Shown here piece by piece: positions 10,453-25,533 of a stretch of DNA of 64,000 bases. How positions within the stretch are numbered: the stretch's first letter is position 1; each line of letters starts with the position of its first letter. The notes under the pieces were generated by a model. The model saw nothing but the letters and a program-made list of their open reading frames with translations. It was not told the DNA's origin and did no database searches. Location of the stretch: assembly GCA_963680875.1 (NCBI GenBank), contig OY804579.1, forward strand, positions 79,597,095 through 79,661,094. Direction: 5' to 3'. This DNA is from Bathymodiolus brooksi. Taxonomy: Eukaryota > Mollusca > Bivalvia > Mytilida > Modiolidae. A program made the position numbers and the translations under genes.

Positions 10453-13400
10453 ATACATGTATATAGTATATAAAGTACAAACATACATGTATATAGTATA
10501 TAAAGTACAAACATACATGTATATAGTATATAAAGTACAAACATACATGTTATAGTATATAAAGTACAAACATACATGTATATAGTATATAAAGTACAAA
10601 CATACATGTTATAGTATATAAAGTACAAACATACATGTTATAGTATATAAAGTACAAACATACATGTTATAGTATATAAAGTACAAACATACATGCATAT
10701 AGTATATAAAGTACAAACATACATGTATATAATATATAAAGTACAAACATACATGTATATAGTATATAAAGTACAAACATACATGTATATAGTATATAAA
10801 GTACAAACATACATGTAAATAGTATATAAAGTACAAACATACATGTATATAGTATATAAAGTGCAAACATACATGTATATAGTATATAAAGTACAAACAT
10901 ACATGTTATAGTATATAAAGTACAAACATACATGTATATAGTATATAAAGTACAAACATACATGTTATAGTATATAAAGTACAAACATACATGTATATAG
11001 TATATAAAGTACAAACATACATGCATATAGTTTATAAAGTACAAACATACATGTATATAATATATAAAGTACAAACATACATGTTATAGTATATAAAGTA
11101 CAAACATACATGTATATAGTATATAAAGTACAAACATACATGTTATAGTATATAAAGTACAAACATACATGTTATAGTGTATAAAGTACAAGCATACATG
11201 TATATAGTATATAAAGTACAAACATACATGTATATAGTATATAAAGTACAAACATACATGTATATAGTATATAAAGTACAAACATACATGTTATAGTATA
11301 TAAAGTACAAACATACATGTATATAGTATATAAAGTACAAACATACATGTTATAGTATATAAAGTACAAACATACATGTATATAGTATATAAAGTACAAA
11401 CATACATGCATATAGTATATAAAGTACAAACATACATGTATATAATATATAAAGTACAAACATACATGTTATAGTATATAAAGTACAAACATACATGTAT
11501 ATAGTATATAAAGTACAAACATACATGTTATAGTATATAAAGTACAAACATACATGTTATAGTATATAAAGTACAAACATACATGTATATAGTATATAAA
11601 GTACAAACATACATGTATATAGTATATAAAGTACAAACATACATGTATATAGTATATAAAGTACAAACATACATGTTATAGTATATAAAGTACAAACATA
11701 CATGTTATAGTATATAAAGTACAAACATACATGTATATAGTATATAAAGTACAAACATACATGTTATAGTATATAAAGTACAAACATACATGTATATAGT
11801 ATATAAAGTACAAACATACATGTATATAGGATATAAAGTACAAACATACATGTTATAGTATATAAAGTACAAACATACATGTATATAGTATATAAAGTAC
11901 AAACATACATGTATTTAGGATATAAAGTACAAACATACATGTATATAGTATATAAAGTACAAACATACATGTTATAGTATATAAAGTACAAACATACATG
12001 TATATAGTATATAAAGTGCAAACATACATGTATATAGGATATAAAGTACAAACATACATGTATATAGTATATAAAGTACAAACATACATGTATATAGTAT
12101 ATAAAGTACAAACATACATGTTAGTATATAAAGTACAAACATACATGTATATAGGATATAAAGTACAAACATACATGTTATAGTATATAAAGTACAAACA
12201 TACATGTATATAGTATATAAAGTACAAACATACATGTATTTAGGATATAAAGTACAAACATACATGTATATAGTATATAAAGTACAAACATACATGTTAT
12301 AGTATATAAAGTACAAACATACATGTATATAGTATATAAAGTGCAAACATACATGTATATAGGATATAAAGTACAAACATACATGTATATAGTATATAAA
12401 GTACAAACATACATGTATATAGTATATAAAGTACAAACATACATGTTATAGTATATAAAGTACAAACATACATGTTATAGTATATAAAGTACAAACATAC
12501 ATGTTATAGTATATAAAGTACAAACATACATGTATATAGTATATAAAGTACAAACATACATGTATATAGTATATAAAGTACAAACATACATGTTATAGTA
12601 TATGAAGTACAAACATACATGTTATAGTATATAAAGTACAAACATACATGTATATAGTATATAAAGTACAAACATACATGTTATAGTATATAAAGTACAA
12701 ACATACATGTATATAGTATATAAAGTACAAACATACATGTATATAGTATATAAAGTACAAACATACATGTTATAGTATATAAAGTACAAACATACATGTA
12801 TATAGTATATAAAGTACAAACATACATGTTATAGTATATAAAGTACAAACATACATGTTATAGTATATAAAGTACAAACATGCATGTTATAGTATATAAA
12901 GTACAAACATACATGTTATGGTATATAAAGTACAAACATACATGTATATAGTATATAAAGTACAAACATACATGTATATAAAGTACAAACATACATGTAT
13001 ATAGTATATAAAGTACAAACATACATGTATATAGTATATAAAGTACAAACATACATGTTATAGTATATAAAGTACAAACATACATGTTATAGTATATAAA
13101 GTACAAACATACATGTTATAGTATATAAAGTACAAACATACATGTTATAGTATATAAAGTATAAACATACATGTATATAGTATATAAAGTACAAACATAC
13201 ATGTTATAGTATATAAAGTACAAACATACATGTTATAGTATATAAAGTACAAACATGCATGTTATAGTATATAAAGTACAAACATACATGTTATGGTATA
13301 TAAAGTACAAACATACATGTATATAGTATATAAAGTACAAACATACATGTATATAAAGTACAAACATACATGTATACAGTATATAAAGTACAAACATACA

Positions 13401-16400
13401 AGTTATAGTATATAAAGTACAAACATACATGTATATAGTATATAAAGTACAAACATACATGTATATAAAGTACAAACATACATGTATATAGTATATAAAG
13501 TACAAACATACATGTTATAGTATATAAAGTACAAACATACATGTTATAGTATATAAAGTACAAACATACATGTTATAGTATATAAAGTACAAACATACAT
13601 GTTATAGTATATAAAGTACAAACATACATGTTATAGTATATAAAGTACAAACATACATGTTATAGTATATAAAGTACAAACATACATGTATATAATATAT
13701 AAAGTACAAACATACATGTATATAGTATATAAAGTACAAACATACATGTTATAGTATATAAAGTACAAACATACATGTATATAGTATATAAAGTACAAAC
13801 ATACATGTTATAGTATATAAAGTACAAACATACATGTATATAGTATATAAAGTACAAACATACATGTTATAGTATATAAAGTACAAACATACATGTATAT
13901 AGTATATAAAGTACAAACATTCATGTATATAGTATATAAAGTACAAACATACATGTTATAGTATATAAAGTACAAACATACATGTATATAGTATATAAAG
14001 TACAAACATACATGTATATAGGATATAAAGTACAAACATACATGTTATAGTATATAAAGTACAAACATACATGTATATAGTATATAAAGTACAAACATAC
14101 ATGTATATAGGATATAAAGTACAAACATACATGTATATAGTATATAAAGTACAAACATACATGTTATAGTATATAAAGTACAAACATACATGTATATAGT
14201 ATATAAAGTGCAAACATACATGTATATAGGATATAAAGTACAAACATACATGTATATAGGATATAAAGTACAAACATACATGTATATAGTATATAAAGTA
14301 CAAACATACATGTTATAGTATATAAAGTACAAACATACATGTTATAGTATATAAAGTACAAACATACATGTATATAGTATATAAAGTACAAACATACATG
14401 TATATAGTATATAAAGTACAAACATACATGTTATAGTATATAAAGTACAAACATACATGTTATAGTATATAAAGTACAAACATACATGTATATAGTATAT
14501 AAAGTACAAACATACATGTGTATAGTATATAAAGTACAAACATACATGTTATAGTATATAAAGTACAAACATACATGTTATAGTATATAAAGTACAAACA
14601 TACATGTTATAGTATATAAAGTACAAACATACATGTATATAATATATAAAGTACAAACATACATGTATATAGTATATAAAGTACAAACATACATGTATAT
14701 AGTATATAAAGTACAAACATACATGTATATAGTATATAAAGTACAAACATACATGTATATAGGATATAAAGTACAAACATACATGTATATAGTATATAAA
14801 GTACAAACATACATGTTATAGTATATAAAGTACAAACATACATGTATATAGTATATAAAGTGCAAACATACATGTATATAGTATATAAAGTGCAAACATA
14901 CATGTATATAGGATATAAAGTACAAACATACATGTATATAGTATATAAAGTACAAACATACATGTTATAGTATATAAAGTACAAACATACATGTTATAGT
15001 ATATAAAGTACAAACATACATGTTATAGTATATAAAGTACAAACATACATGTTATAGTATATAAAGTACAAACATACATGTATATAGTATATAAAGTACA
15101 AACATACATGTTATAGTATATAAAGTACAAACATACATGTTATAGTATATAAAGTACAAACATACATGTATATAGTATATAAAGTACAAACATACATGTG
15201 TATAGTATATAAAGTACAAACATACATGTTATAGTATATAAAGTACAAACATACATGTTATAGTATATAAAGTACAAACATACATGTATATAGTATATAA
15301 AGTACAAACATACATGTGTATAGTATATAAAGTACAAACATACATGTTATAGTATATAAAGTACAAACATACATGTTATAGTATATAAAGTACAAACATA
15401 CATGTATATAATATATAAAGTACAAACATACATGTATATAGTATATAAAGTACAAACATACATGTATATAGTATATAAAGTATAAACATACATGTTATAG
15501 TATATAAAGTACAAACATACATGTTATAGTATATGAAGTACAAACATACATGTTATAGTATATAAAGTACAAACATACATGTTATAGTATATAAAGTACA
15601 AACATACATGTATATAGTATATAAAGTACAAACATACATGTCATAGTATATAAAGTACAAACATACATGTTATAGTATATAAAGTACAAACATACATGTA
15701 TATAGTATATAAAGTACAAACATACATGTTATAGTATATAAAGTACAAACATACATGTATATAGTATATAAAGTACAAACATACATGTATATAGGATATA
15801 AAGTACAAACATACATGTTATAGTATATAAAGTACAAACATACATGTATATAGTATATAAAGTACAAACATACATGTATTTAGGATATAAAGTACAAACA
15901 TACATGTATATAGTATATAAAGTACAAACATACATGTTATAGTATATAAAGTACAAACATACATGTATATAGTATATAAAGTGCAAACATACATGTATAT
16001 AGGATATAAAGTACAAACATACATGTATATAGTATATAAAGTACAAACATACATGTATATAGTATATAAAGTACAAACATACATGTTATAGTATATAAAG
16101 TACAAACATACATGTTATAGTATATAAAGTACAAACATACATGTATATAGTATATAAAGTACAAACATACATGTATATAGTATATAAAGTACAAACATAC
16201 ATGTTATAGTATATGAAGTACAAACATACATGTTATAGTATATAAAGTACAAACATACATGTATATAGTATATAAAGTACAAACATACATGTTATAGTAT
16301 ATAAAGTACAAACATACATGTATATAGTATATAAAGTACAAACATACATGTATATAGTATATAAAGTACAAACATACATGTTATAGTATATAAAGTACAA

Positions 16401-19400
16401 ACATACATGTATATAGTATATAAAGTACAAACATACATGTTATAGTATATAAAGTACAAACATACATGTTATAGTATATAAAGTACAAACATGCATGTTA
16501 TAGTATATAAAGTACAAACATACATGTTATGGTATATAAAGTACAAACATACATGTATATAGTATATAAAGTACAAACATACATGTATATAAAGTACAAA
16601 CATACATGTATATAGTATATAAAGTACAAACATACATGTATATAGTATATAAAGTACAAACATACATGTTATAGTATATAAAGTACAAACATACATGTTA
16701 TAGTATATAAAGTACAAACATACATGTTATAGTATATAAAGTACAAACATACATGTTATAGTATATAAAGTATAAACATACATGTATATAGTATATAAAG
16801 TACAAACATACATGTTATAGTATATAAAGTACAAACATACATGTTATAGTATATAAAGTACAAACATGCATGTTATAGTATATAAAGTACAAACATACAT
16901 GTTATGGTATATAAAGTACAAACATACATGTATATAGTATATAAAGTACAAACATACATGTATATAAAGTACAAACATACATGTATATAGTATATAAAGT
17001 ACAAACATACAAGTTATAGTATATAAAGTACAAACATACATGTATATAGTATATAAAGTACAAACATACATGTATATAAAGTACAAACATACATGTATAT
17101 AGTATATAAAGTACAAACATACATGTTATAGTATATAAAGTACAAACATACATGTTATAGTATATAAAGTACAAACATACATGTTATAGTATATAAAGTA
17201 CAAACATACATGTTATAGTATATAAAGTACAAACATACATGTTATAGTATATAAAGTACAAACATACATGTTATAGTATATAAAGTACAAACATACATGT
17301 ATATAATATATAAAGTACAAACATACATGTATATAGTATATAAAGTACAAACATACATGTTATAGTATATAAAGTACAAACATACATGTATATAGTATAT
17401 AAAGTACAAACATACATGTTATAGTATATAAAGTACAAACATACATGTATATAGTATATAAAGTACAAACATACATGTTATAGTATATAAAGTACAAACA
17501 TACATGTATATAGTATATAAAGTACAAACATTCATGTATATAGTATATAAAGTACAAACATACATGTTATAGTATATAAAGTACAAACATACATGTATAT
17601 AGTATATAAAGTACAAACATACATGTATATAGGATATAAAGTACAAACATACATGTTATAGTATATAAAGTACAAACATACATGTATATAGTATATAAAG
17701 TACAAACATACATGTATATAGGATATAAAGTACAAACATACATGTATATAGTATATAAAGTACAAACATACATGTTATAGTATATAAAGTACAAACATAC
17801 ATGTATATAGTATATAAAGTGCAAACATACATGTATATAGGATATAAAGTACAAACATACATGTATATAGTATATAAAGTACAAACATACATGTTATAGT
17901 ATATAAAGTACAAACATACATGTTATAGTATATAAAGTACAAACATACATGTATATAGTATATAAAGTACAAACATACATGTATATAGTATATAAAGTAC
18001 AAACATACATGTTATAGTATATAAAGTACAAACATACATGTTATAGTATATAAAGTACAAACATACATGTATATAGTATATAAAGTACAAACATACATGT
18101 GTATAGTATATAAAGTACAAACATACATGTTATAGTATATAAAGTACAAACATACATGTTATAGTATATAAAGTACAAACATACATGTTATAGTATATAA
18201 AGTACAAACATACATGTATATAATATATAAAGTACAAACATACATGTATATAGTATATAAAGTACAAACATACATGTATATAGTATATAAAGTATAAACA
18301 TACATGTTATAGTATATAAAGTACAAACATACATGTTATAGTATATGAAGTACAAACATACATGTTATAGTATATAAAGTACAAACATACATGTATATAG
18401 TATATAAAGTACAAACATACATGTTATAGTATATAAAGTACAAACATACATGTATATAGTATATAAAGTACAAACATACATGTATATAGTATATAAAGTA
18501 CAAACATACATGTTATAGTATATAAAGTACAAACATACATGTATATAGTATATAAAGTACAAACATACATGTTATAGTATATAAAGTACAAACATACATG
18601 TTATAGTATATAAAGTACAAACATGCATGTTATAGTATATAAAGTACAAACATACATGTTATGGTATATAAAGTACAAACATACATGTATATAGTATATA
18701 AAGTACAAACATACATGTATATAAAGTACAAACATACATGTATATAGTATATAAAGTACAAACATACATGTATATAGTATATAAAGTACAAACATACATG
18801 TTATAGTATATAAAGTACAAACATACATGTTATAGTATATAAAGTACAAACATACATGTTATAGTATATAAAGTACAAACATACATGTTATAGTATATAA
18901 AGTATAAACATACATGTATATAGTATATAAAGTACAAACATACATGTTATAGTATATAAAGTACAAACATACATGTTATAGTATATAAAGTACAAACATG
19001 CATGTTATAGTATATAAAGTACAAACATACATGTTATGGTATATAAAGTACAAACATACATGTATATAGTATATAAAGTACAAACATACATGTATATAAA
19101 GTACAAACATACATGTATATAGTATATAAAGTACAAACATACATGTTATAGTATATAAAGTACAAACATACATGTATATAGTATATAAAGTACAAACATA
19201 CATGTATATAAAGTACAAACATACATGTATATAGTATATAAAGTACAAACATACATGTTATAGTATATAAAGTACAAACATACATGTTATAGTATATAAA
19301 GTACAAACATACATGTTATAGTATATAAAGTACAAACATACATGTTATAGTATATAAAGTACAAACATACATGTTATAGTATATAAAGTACAAACATACA

Positions 19401-22400
19401 TGTTATAGTATATAAAGTACAAACATACATGTATATAATATATAAAGTACAAACATACATGTATATAGTATATAAAGTACAAACATACATGTTATAGTAT
19501 ATAAAGTACAAACATACATGTATATAGTATATAAAGTACAAACATACATGTTATAGTATATAAAGTACAAACATACATGTATATAGTATATAAAGTACAA
19601 ACATACATGTTATAGTATATAAAGTACAAACATACATGTATATAGTATATAAAGTACAAACATTCATGTATATAGTATATAAAGTACAAACATACATGTT
19701 ATAGTATATAAAGTACAAACATACATGTATATAGTATATAAAGTACAAACATACATGTATATAGTATATAAAGTACAAACATACATGTATATAATATATA
19801 AAGTACAAACATACATGTTATAGTATATAAAGTACAAACATACATGTTATAGTAAATAAAGTACAAACATACATGTATATAGTATATAAAGTACAAACAT
19901 ACATGTTATAGTATATAAAGTACAAACATACATGTTATAGTATATAAAGTACAAACATTCATGTTATAGTATATAAAGTACAAACATACATGTTATAGTA
20001 TATAAAGTACAAACATACATGTTATAGTATATAAAGTACAAACATACATGTATATAGTATATAAAGTACAAACATACATATTATAGTATATAAAGTACAA
20101 ACATACATGTTATAGTATTAAAGTACAAACATACATGTATATAGTATATAAAGTACAAACATACATGTATATAATATATAAAGTACAAACATACATGTTA
20201 TAGTATATAAAGTACAAACATACATGCATATAGTATATAAAGTACAAACATACATGTATATAGGATATAAAGTACAAACATACATGTATATAGTATATAA
20301 AGTACAAACATACATGCATATGGTATATAAAGTACAAACATACATGTTATAGTATATAAAGTACAAACATATATGTTATAGTATATAAAGTACAAACATA
20401 CAAGTTATAGTATATAAAGTACAAACATACATGTTATAGTATATAAAGTACAAACATACATGTATATAGTACATAAAGTACAAACATACATGCATATAGT
20501 ATATAAAGTACAAACATACATGTTATAGTATATAAAGTACAAACATACATGTTATAGTATATAAAGTACAAACATACATGTATATAGTATATAAAGTACA
20601 AACATACATGTTATAGTATATAAAGTACAAACATACATGTATATAATATATAAAGTACAAACATACATGTATATAGTATATAAAGTATAAACATACATGT
20701 TATAGTATATAAAGTACAAACATACATGTTATAGTATATAAAGTACAAACATACATGCATATAATATATAAAGTACAAACATACATGTTATAGTATATAA
20801 AGTACAAACATACATGTTATAGTATATAAAGTACAAACATACATGTTATAGTATATAAAGTACAAACATACATGTTATAGTATATAAAGTACAAACATAC
20901 ATGTATATAGTATATAAAGTACAAACATACATGTATATAGTATATAAAGTACAAACATACATGTATATAGTATATAAAGTATAAACATACATGTATATAG
21001 TATATAAAGTACAAACATACATGTATATAGTATATAAAGTACAAACATACATGTTATAGTATATAAAGTACAAACATACATGTATATAGTATATAAAGTA
21101 CAAACATACATGTTATAGTATATAAAGTACAAACATACATGTATATAGTATATAAAGTACAAACATACATGTATATAGTATATAAAGTACAAACATACAT
21201 GTATATAGTATATAAAGTACAAACATACATGTTATAGTATATAAAGTACAAACATACATGTTATAGTATATAAAGTACAAACATACATGTATATAGTATA
21301 TAAAGTACAAACATACATGTATATAGTATATAAAGTACAAACATACATGTATATAGTATATAAAGTACAAACATACATGTTATAGTATATAAAGTACAAA
21401 CATACATGTATATAGTATATAAAGTACAAACATACATGTATATAGTATATAAAGTACAAACATACATGTTATAGTATATAAAGTACAAACATACATGTTA
21501 TAGTATATAAAGTACAAACATACATGTATATAGTATATAAAGTACAAACATACATGTTATGGTATATAAAGTACAAACATACATGTATATAGTATATAAA
21601 GTAAAAACATACATGTATATAGTATATAAAGTACAAACATACATGTATATAGTATATAAAGTACAAACATACATGTTATAGTATATAAAGTACAAACATA
21701 CATGTATATAGTATATAAAGTACAAACATACATGTTTATAGTATATAAAGTACAAACATACATGTTATAGTATATAAAGTACAAACATACATGTTATAGT
21801 ATATAAAGTACAAACATACATGTATATAATATATAAAGTACAAACATACATGTATATAGTATATAAAGTACAAACATACATGTTATAGTATATAAAGTAC
21901 AAACATACATGTATATAGTATATAAAGTACAAACATACATGTTATAGTATATGAAGTACAAACATACATGTTATAGTATATAAAGTACAAACATACATGT
22001 ATATAGTATATAAAGTACAAACATACATGTTATAGTATATAAAGTACAAACATACATGTATATAGTATATAAAGTACAAACATACATGTATATAGTATAT
22101 AAAGTACAAACATACATGTTATAGTATATAAAGTACAAACATACATGTATATAGTATATAAAGTACAAACATACATGTATATAGTATATAAAGTACAAAC
22201 ATACATGTTATAGTATATAAAGTACAAACATACATGTATATAGTATATAAAGTACAAACATACATGTTATAGTATATAAAGTACAAACATACATGTATAT
22301 AGTATATAAAGTACAAACATACATGTTATAGTATATAAAGTACAAACATACATGTATATAGTATATAAAGTACAAACATACATGTATATAGTATATAAAG

Positions 22401-23879
22401 TACAAACATACATGTTATAGTATATAAAGTACAAACATACATGTTATAGTATATAAAGTATAAACATACATGTATATAGTATATAAAGTACAAACATACA
22501 TGTATATAGTATATAAAGTACAAACATACATGTTATAGTATATAAAGTACAAACATACATGTATATAGTATATGAAGTACAAACATACATGTATATAGTA
22601 TATAAAGTACAAACATACATGTATATAATATATAAAGTACAAACATACATGTTATAGTATATAAAGTACAAACATACATGTATATAGTATATAAAGTACA
22701 AACATACATGTATATAGTATATAAAGTACAAACATACATGTATATAGTATATAAAGTATAAACATACATGTTATAGTATATAAAGTACAAACATACATGT
22801 TATAGTATATAAAGTACAAACATACATGTATATAATATATAAAGTACAAACATACATGTATATAGTATATAAAGTACAAACATACATGTTATAGTATATA
22901 AAGTACAAACATACATGTATATAGTATATAAAGTACAAACATACATGTATATAGTATATAAAGTACAAACATACATGTTATAGTATATAAAGTACAAACA
23001 TACATGTTATAGTATATAAAGTATAAACATACATGTATATAGTATATAAAGTACAAACATACATGTATATAGTATATAAAGTACAAACATACATGTTATA
23101 GTATATAAAGTACAAACATACATGTTATAGTATATAAAGTACAAACATACATGTATATAGTATATAAAGTACAAACATACATGTATATAGTATATAAAGT
23201 ACAAACATACATGTATATAGTATATGAAGTACAAACATACATGTATATAGTATATAAAGTACAAACATACATGTATATAATATATAAAGTACAAACATAC
23301 ATGTTATAGTATATAAAGTACAAACATACATGTATATAGTATATAAAGTACAAACATACATGTATATAGTATATAAAGTACAAACATACATGTATATAGT
23401 ATATAAAGTACAAACATACATGTTATAGTATATAAAGTACAAACATACATGTTATAGTATATAAAGTACAAACATACATGTATATAGTATATAAAGTACA
23501 AACATACATGTATATAGTATATAAAGTACAAACATACATGTATATAGTATATAAAGTACAAACATACATGTTATAGTATATAAAGTACAAACATACATGT
23601 ATATAGTATATAAAGTACAAACATACATGTTATAGTATATAAAGTACAAACATACATGTATATAGTATATAAAGTACAAACATACATGTATATAGTATAT
23701 AAAGTACAAACATACATGTATATAAAGTACAAACATACATGTATATAAAGTACAAACATACATGTATATAGTATATAAAGTACAAACATACATGTATATA
23801 AAGTACAAACATACATGTATATAGTATATAAAGTACAAACATACATGTTATAGTATATAAAGTACAAACATACATGTAT
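10453..23879. repeat. 13.4 kb minisatellite of 29 and 30 bp units (about 455 copies)
   Basis: Units alternate between a 30 bp form (ATACATGTATATAGTATATA + AAGTACAAAC) and a 29 bp form with ATACATGTTATAGTATATA + AAGTACAAAC. Rarer variants include GGATATAAAG, TGCATGTTATAG, TTATGGTATATAAAG, AAGTATAAAC, ATTCATG, and short units lacking AGTAT. Shared rare variants reveal kb-scale duplication blocks (see findings). Each unit holds TATATAAAG, a TATA-box-like match, probably by chance. Open frames here on both strands follow from a 30 bp period and are not genes. Both array ends fall in unique sequence, so the whole array is inside the window. Confidence 0.98.
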
Positions 23880-24107
23880 CAAAGACCTGTGCTAGCATTG
23901 ATGCTTCTTATGAAAACGGTTATTGAATTCTCGCAATGCCACAGACATGTTGAACATTAAATTTTGTACCATATTTTTTATGCTCATCTTGCTAATAGTT
24001 ATGTGAGAAGTCAAAAACTATATTGGTAGATTGTATATCGACTTTTGGTTATAAAAAGGGGGGGGGTGATGTTCCATTGACAGGTTTTACATCTCCAAAT
24101 ATTTGTG
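23880..24107. other. Spacer after the array
   Basis: Unique-looking AT-rich sequence with an eight-base G run ending near 24066. Nothing else recognised. Confidence 0.5.
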
Positions 24108-24239
24108 TTTATGTGACGTCAGATCCTATATTAATGTTAGTTTATGTGACGTCAGAGCCTATATTAATGTTAGTTTATGTGACGTCAGAGCCTATATTAA
24201 TGTTAGTTTATTTGACGTCAGAGCCTATATTAATGTTAG
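24108..24239 (+). repeat. 33 bp tandem repeat, four units, each with a perfect CRE octamer
   Basis: Four exact-length 33 bp units each carry TGACGTCA, at 24114-24121, 24147-24154, 24180-24187 and 24213-24220. Units differ by one or two bases only (GATCC for GAGCC in the first; TTTG for TGTG in the last), and the octamer is intact in all four. TGACGTCA is the classic full CRE site bound by CREB/ATF bZIP factors. Whether it works here is unknown; no gene was found immediately next to it. Confidence 0.9.
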
Positions 24240-24293
24240 TTTCTGCTTGCGTTGTCACTTTATAGTAAGTAAATATAACGGTTCGTATTTTGT

Positions 24294-24397
24294 GTTTACT
24301 ACACAGGCACTTGTTTCATTCAAAAAATATATGCCCCCTGTAAGGAAGAGGAGGGGGCATATATTTTTTGAATGAAACAAGTGCCTGTGGTTTACTA
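24294..24397. mobile_element. 88 bp palindromic micro-MITE with 8 bp target duplication
   Basis: An 88 bp element (24302-24389) consists of two perfect 38 bp inverted arms starting CACAGGCACTTGTTTCATTC and a 12 nt loop (GTAAGGAAGAGG). It is flanked on both sides by GTTTACTA (24294-24301 and 24390-24397), a perfect 8 bp target duplication. Eight-base duplications are typical of hAT-superfamily transposition, among others. There is no coding capacity, so it would need a transposase in trans. Its RNA would fold into a perfect hairpin. Confidence 0.85.
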
Positions 24398-24418
24398 TCT
24401 GTTCTGTTCTGTTCTGTT
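24396..24418. repeat. Short (TGTTC)n microsatellite
   Basis: About four TGTTC units follow the micro-MITE directly. Confidence 0.6.
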
Positions 24419-24754
24419 GTAGAAGTTTCCTCCGCTTTCTGGAGAACCACAGTATAAATATAGATATATATATCTTCTGTGTCTGTCCAATCCGTGAATA
24501 TTAGTTCCAGTCCATGAATATACGGTATTATATAGATATGAATATTAAATCCACCAATTATAAATATACGTATATAAGTGTCAATATCGGTGTGCAATAT
24601 ATAAATACTGTAGTTAAGAGGTAAAATATATATACATTGCAAGTCACTGTGATTATGTCCCCCATAAACACCAATAAAATTAGTTCAATGTTCGTAGTAT
24701 TTAGGCCAATAATTTCACTGTGGTAAAGTCCAGTAGAATACTTAAAACTATGCA

Positions 24755-25533
24755 TTCACTTATCCATTCATCTTTAGAAAACTGCACCTAGCAGCATGCA
24801 AAGCATACAATAAGCCTCTACCAAAGCATACAATAAGCCTCTACCAAAGCCTACAATAAGCCTCTACCAATGTTCTCTATAGGTATATGCAAACTATGCG
24901 TGATATACACCAAAGCCATGCAATCTAATATAAGCTGTGTTAGTGGGTTTTTTTTAGTATATAAAATGTTCTTCAAGGCAATGATGGATTTTTGACGTAC
25001 ATCCATCAGCTTAGAGCAGATGACTATAAAATGTTCACGGTCTTCCTCTCCGCTATTACACAACGGGCAGTCAGGTCTAACCTCATATTTATTGAATTTA
25101 TGACGTTTGATTGTAGTATTTTAATTCCAAGTAATAATTTTACTTTAATCATGGCTTTTGATACTGACACAGTTTCGTATCCAGCTGCTTCCCATACCAT
25201 ATGTGCCTTCCTTATTTCCATATTATCGATATTGAGATATTTCAAAGTGCTTTTAGTATATGCTTCTTCCTTCAGTTTATTTTCCCAGTATTGATTCACT
25301 GCACTGCATACTGTGTTCTTTCATGTTAATTTCCCAGGTGGATTCAGTAAGAGGTCGTGGGACGATGGCAAGTCATACTGCTCAATAATTTCAGATACCA
25401 GTATAAACCAACCATGCGACTCCTTAAACTTGACGGCTAATTGGCGATGAGCTAATTCACATTCAACTGTTCCAAAATTTCTATCAATGTTCAACTTGCA
25501 GAGAGAAAATACAAAGGAATGCATGAAAAGCAA
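24755..25533 (-). pseudogene. Decayed LINE: C-terminal part of a reverse-transcriptase protein
   Basis: Minus-strand frames read in order: ELAHRQLAVKFKESHGWF and EQYDLPSSHDLLLNPPGKLT (25533-25321), NQYWENKLKEEAYTKSTLKY (from 25299), then a zinc-knuckle-like CPLC-x9-H-x4-C with EEDREHFIVIC (25063 downward), and IPIENIGRGLL followed by an LH..R-like end. This order is familiar from the C-terminal region of LINE proteins in molluscs. At least two frame changes and a stop break the reading, and the polymerase core is absent. A 23 bp triplication (24802-24870) sits within the last coding stretch. Clade not determined. Confidence 0.7.
24802..24870. repeat. 23 bp tandem repeat, three units, inside the LINE end
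   Basis: Three consecutive 23 bp units, each AGC(A/C)TACAATAAGCCTC followed by TACCAA. Read on the minus strand a single unit would continue the LINE coding frame around GRGLLYA, so two extra copies were added after insertion. Confidence 0.85.

Noticed and set aside
10453..23879. CRISPR array
   Set aside because: The repeats are head to tail without unique spacers, and the context is eukaryotic with SINEs, LINEs and spliced exons.
10453..23879. Array of promoters (TATATAAAG in every unit)
   Set aside because: The TATA-like word is a by-product of an AT-rich unit; no start sites or genes accompany it.
10260..23882. Dozens of 60-150 codon open frames on both strands (MYFIYY..., CMFVLYIL..., MYIVYKVQTY...)
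   Set aside because: They all come from a 30 bp, stop-free unit with occasional 29 bp units that swap frames; no domain, no splice support, and overlapping frames on both strands.
24316..24642. A 108-codon minus-strand gene
   Set aside because: It includes an arm of the palindromic micro-MITE and a microsatellite; no domain.
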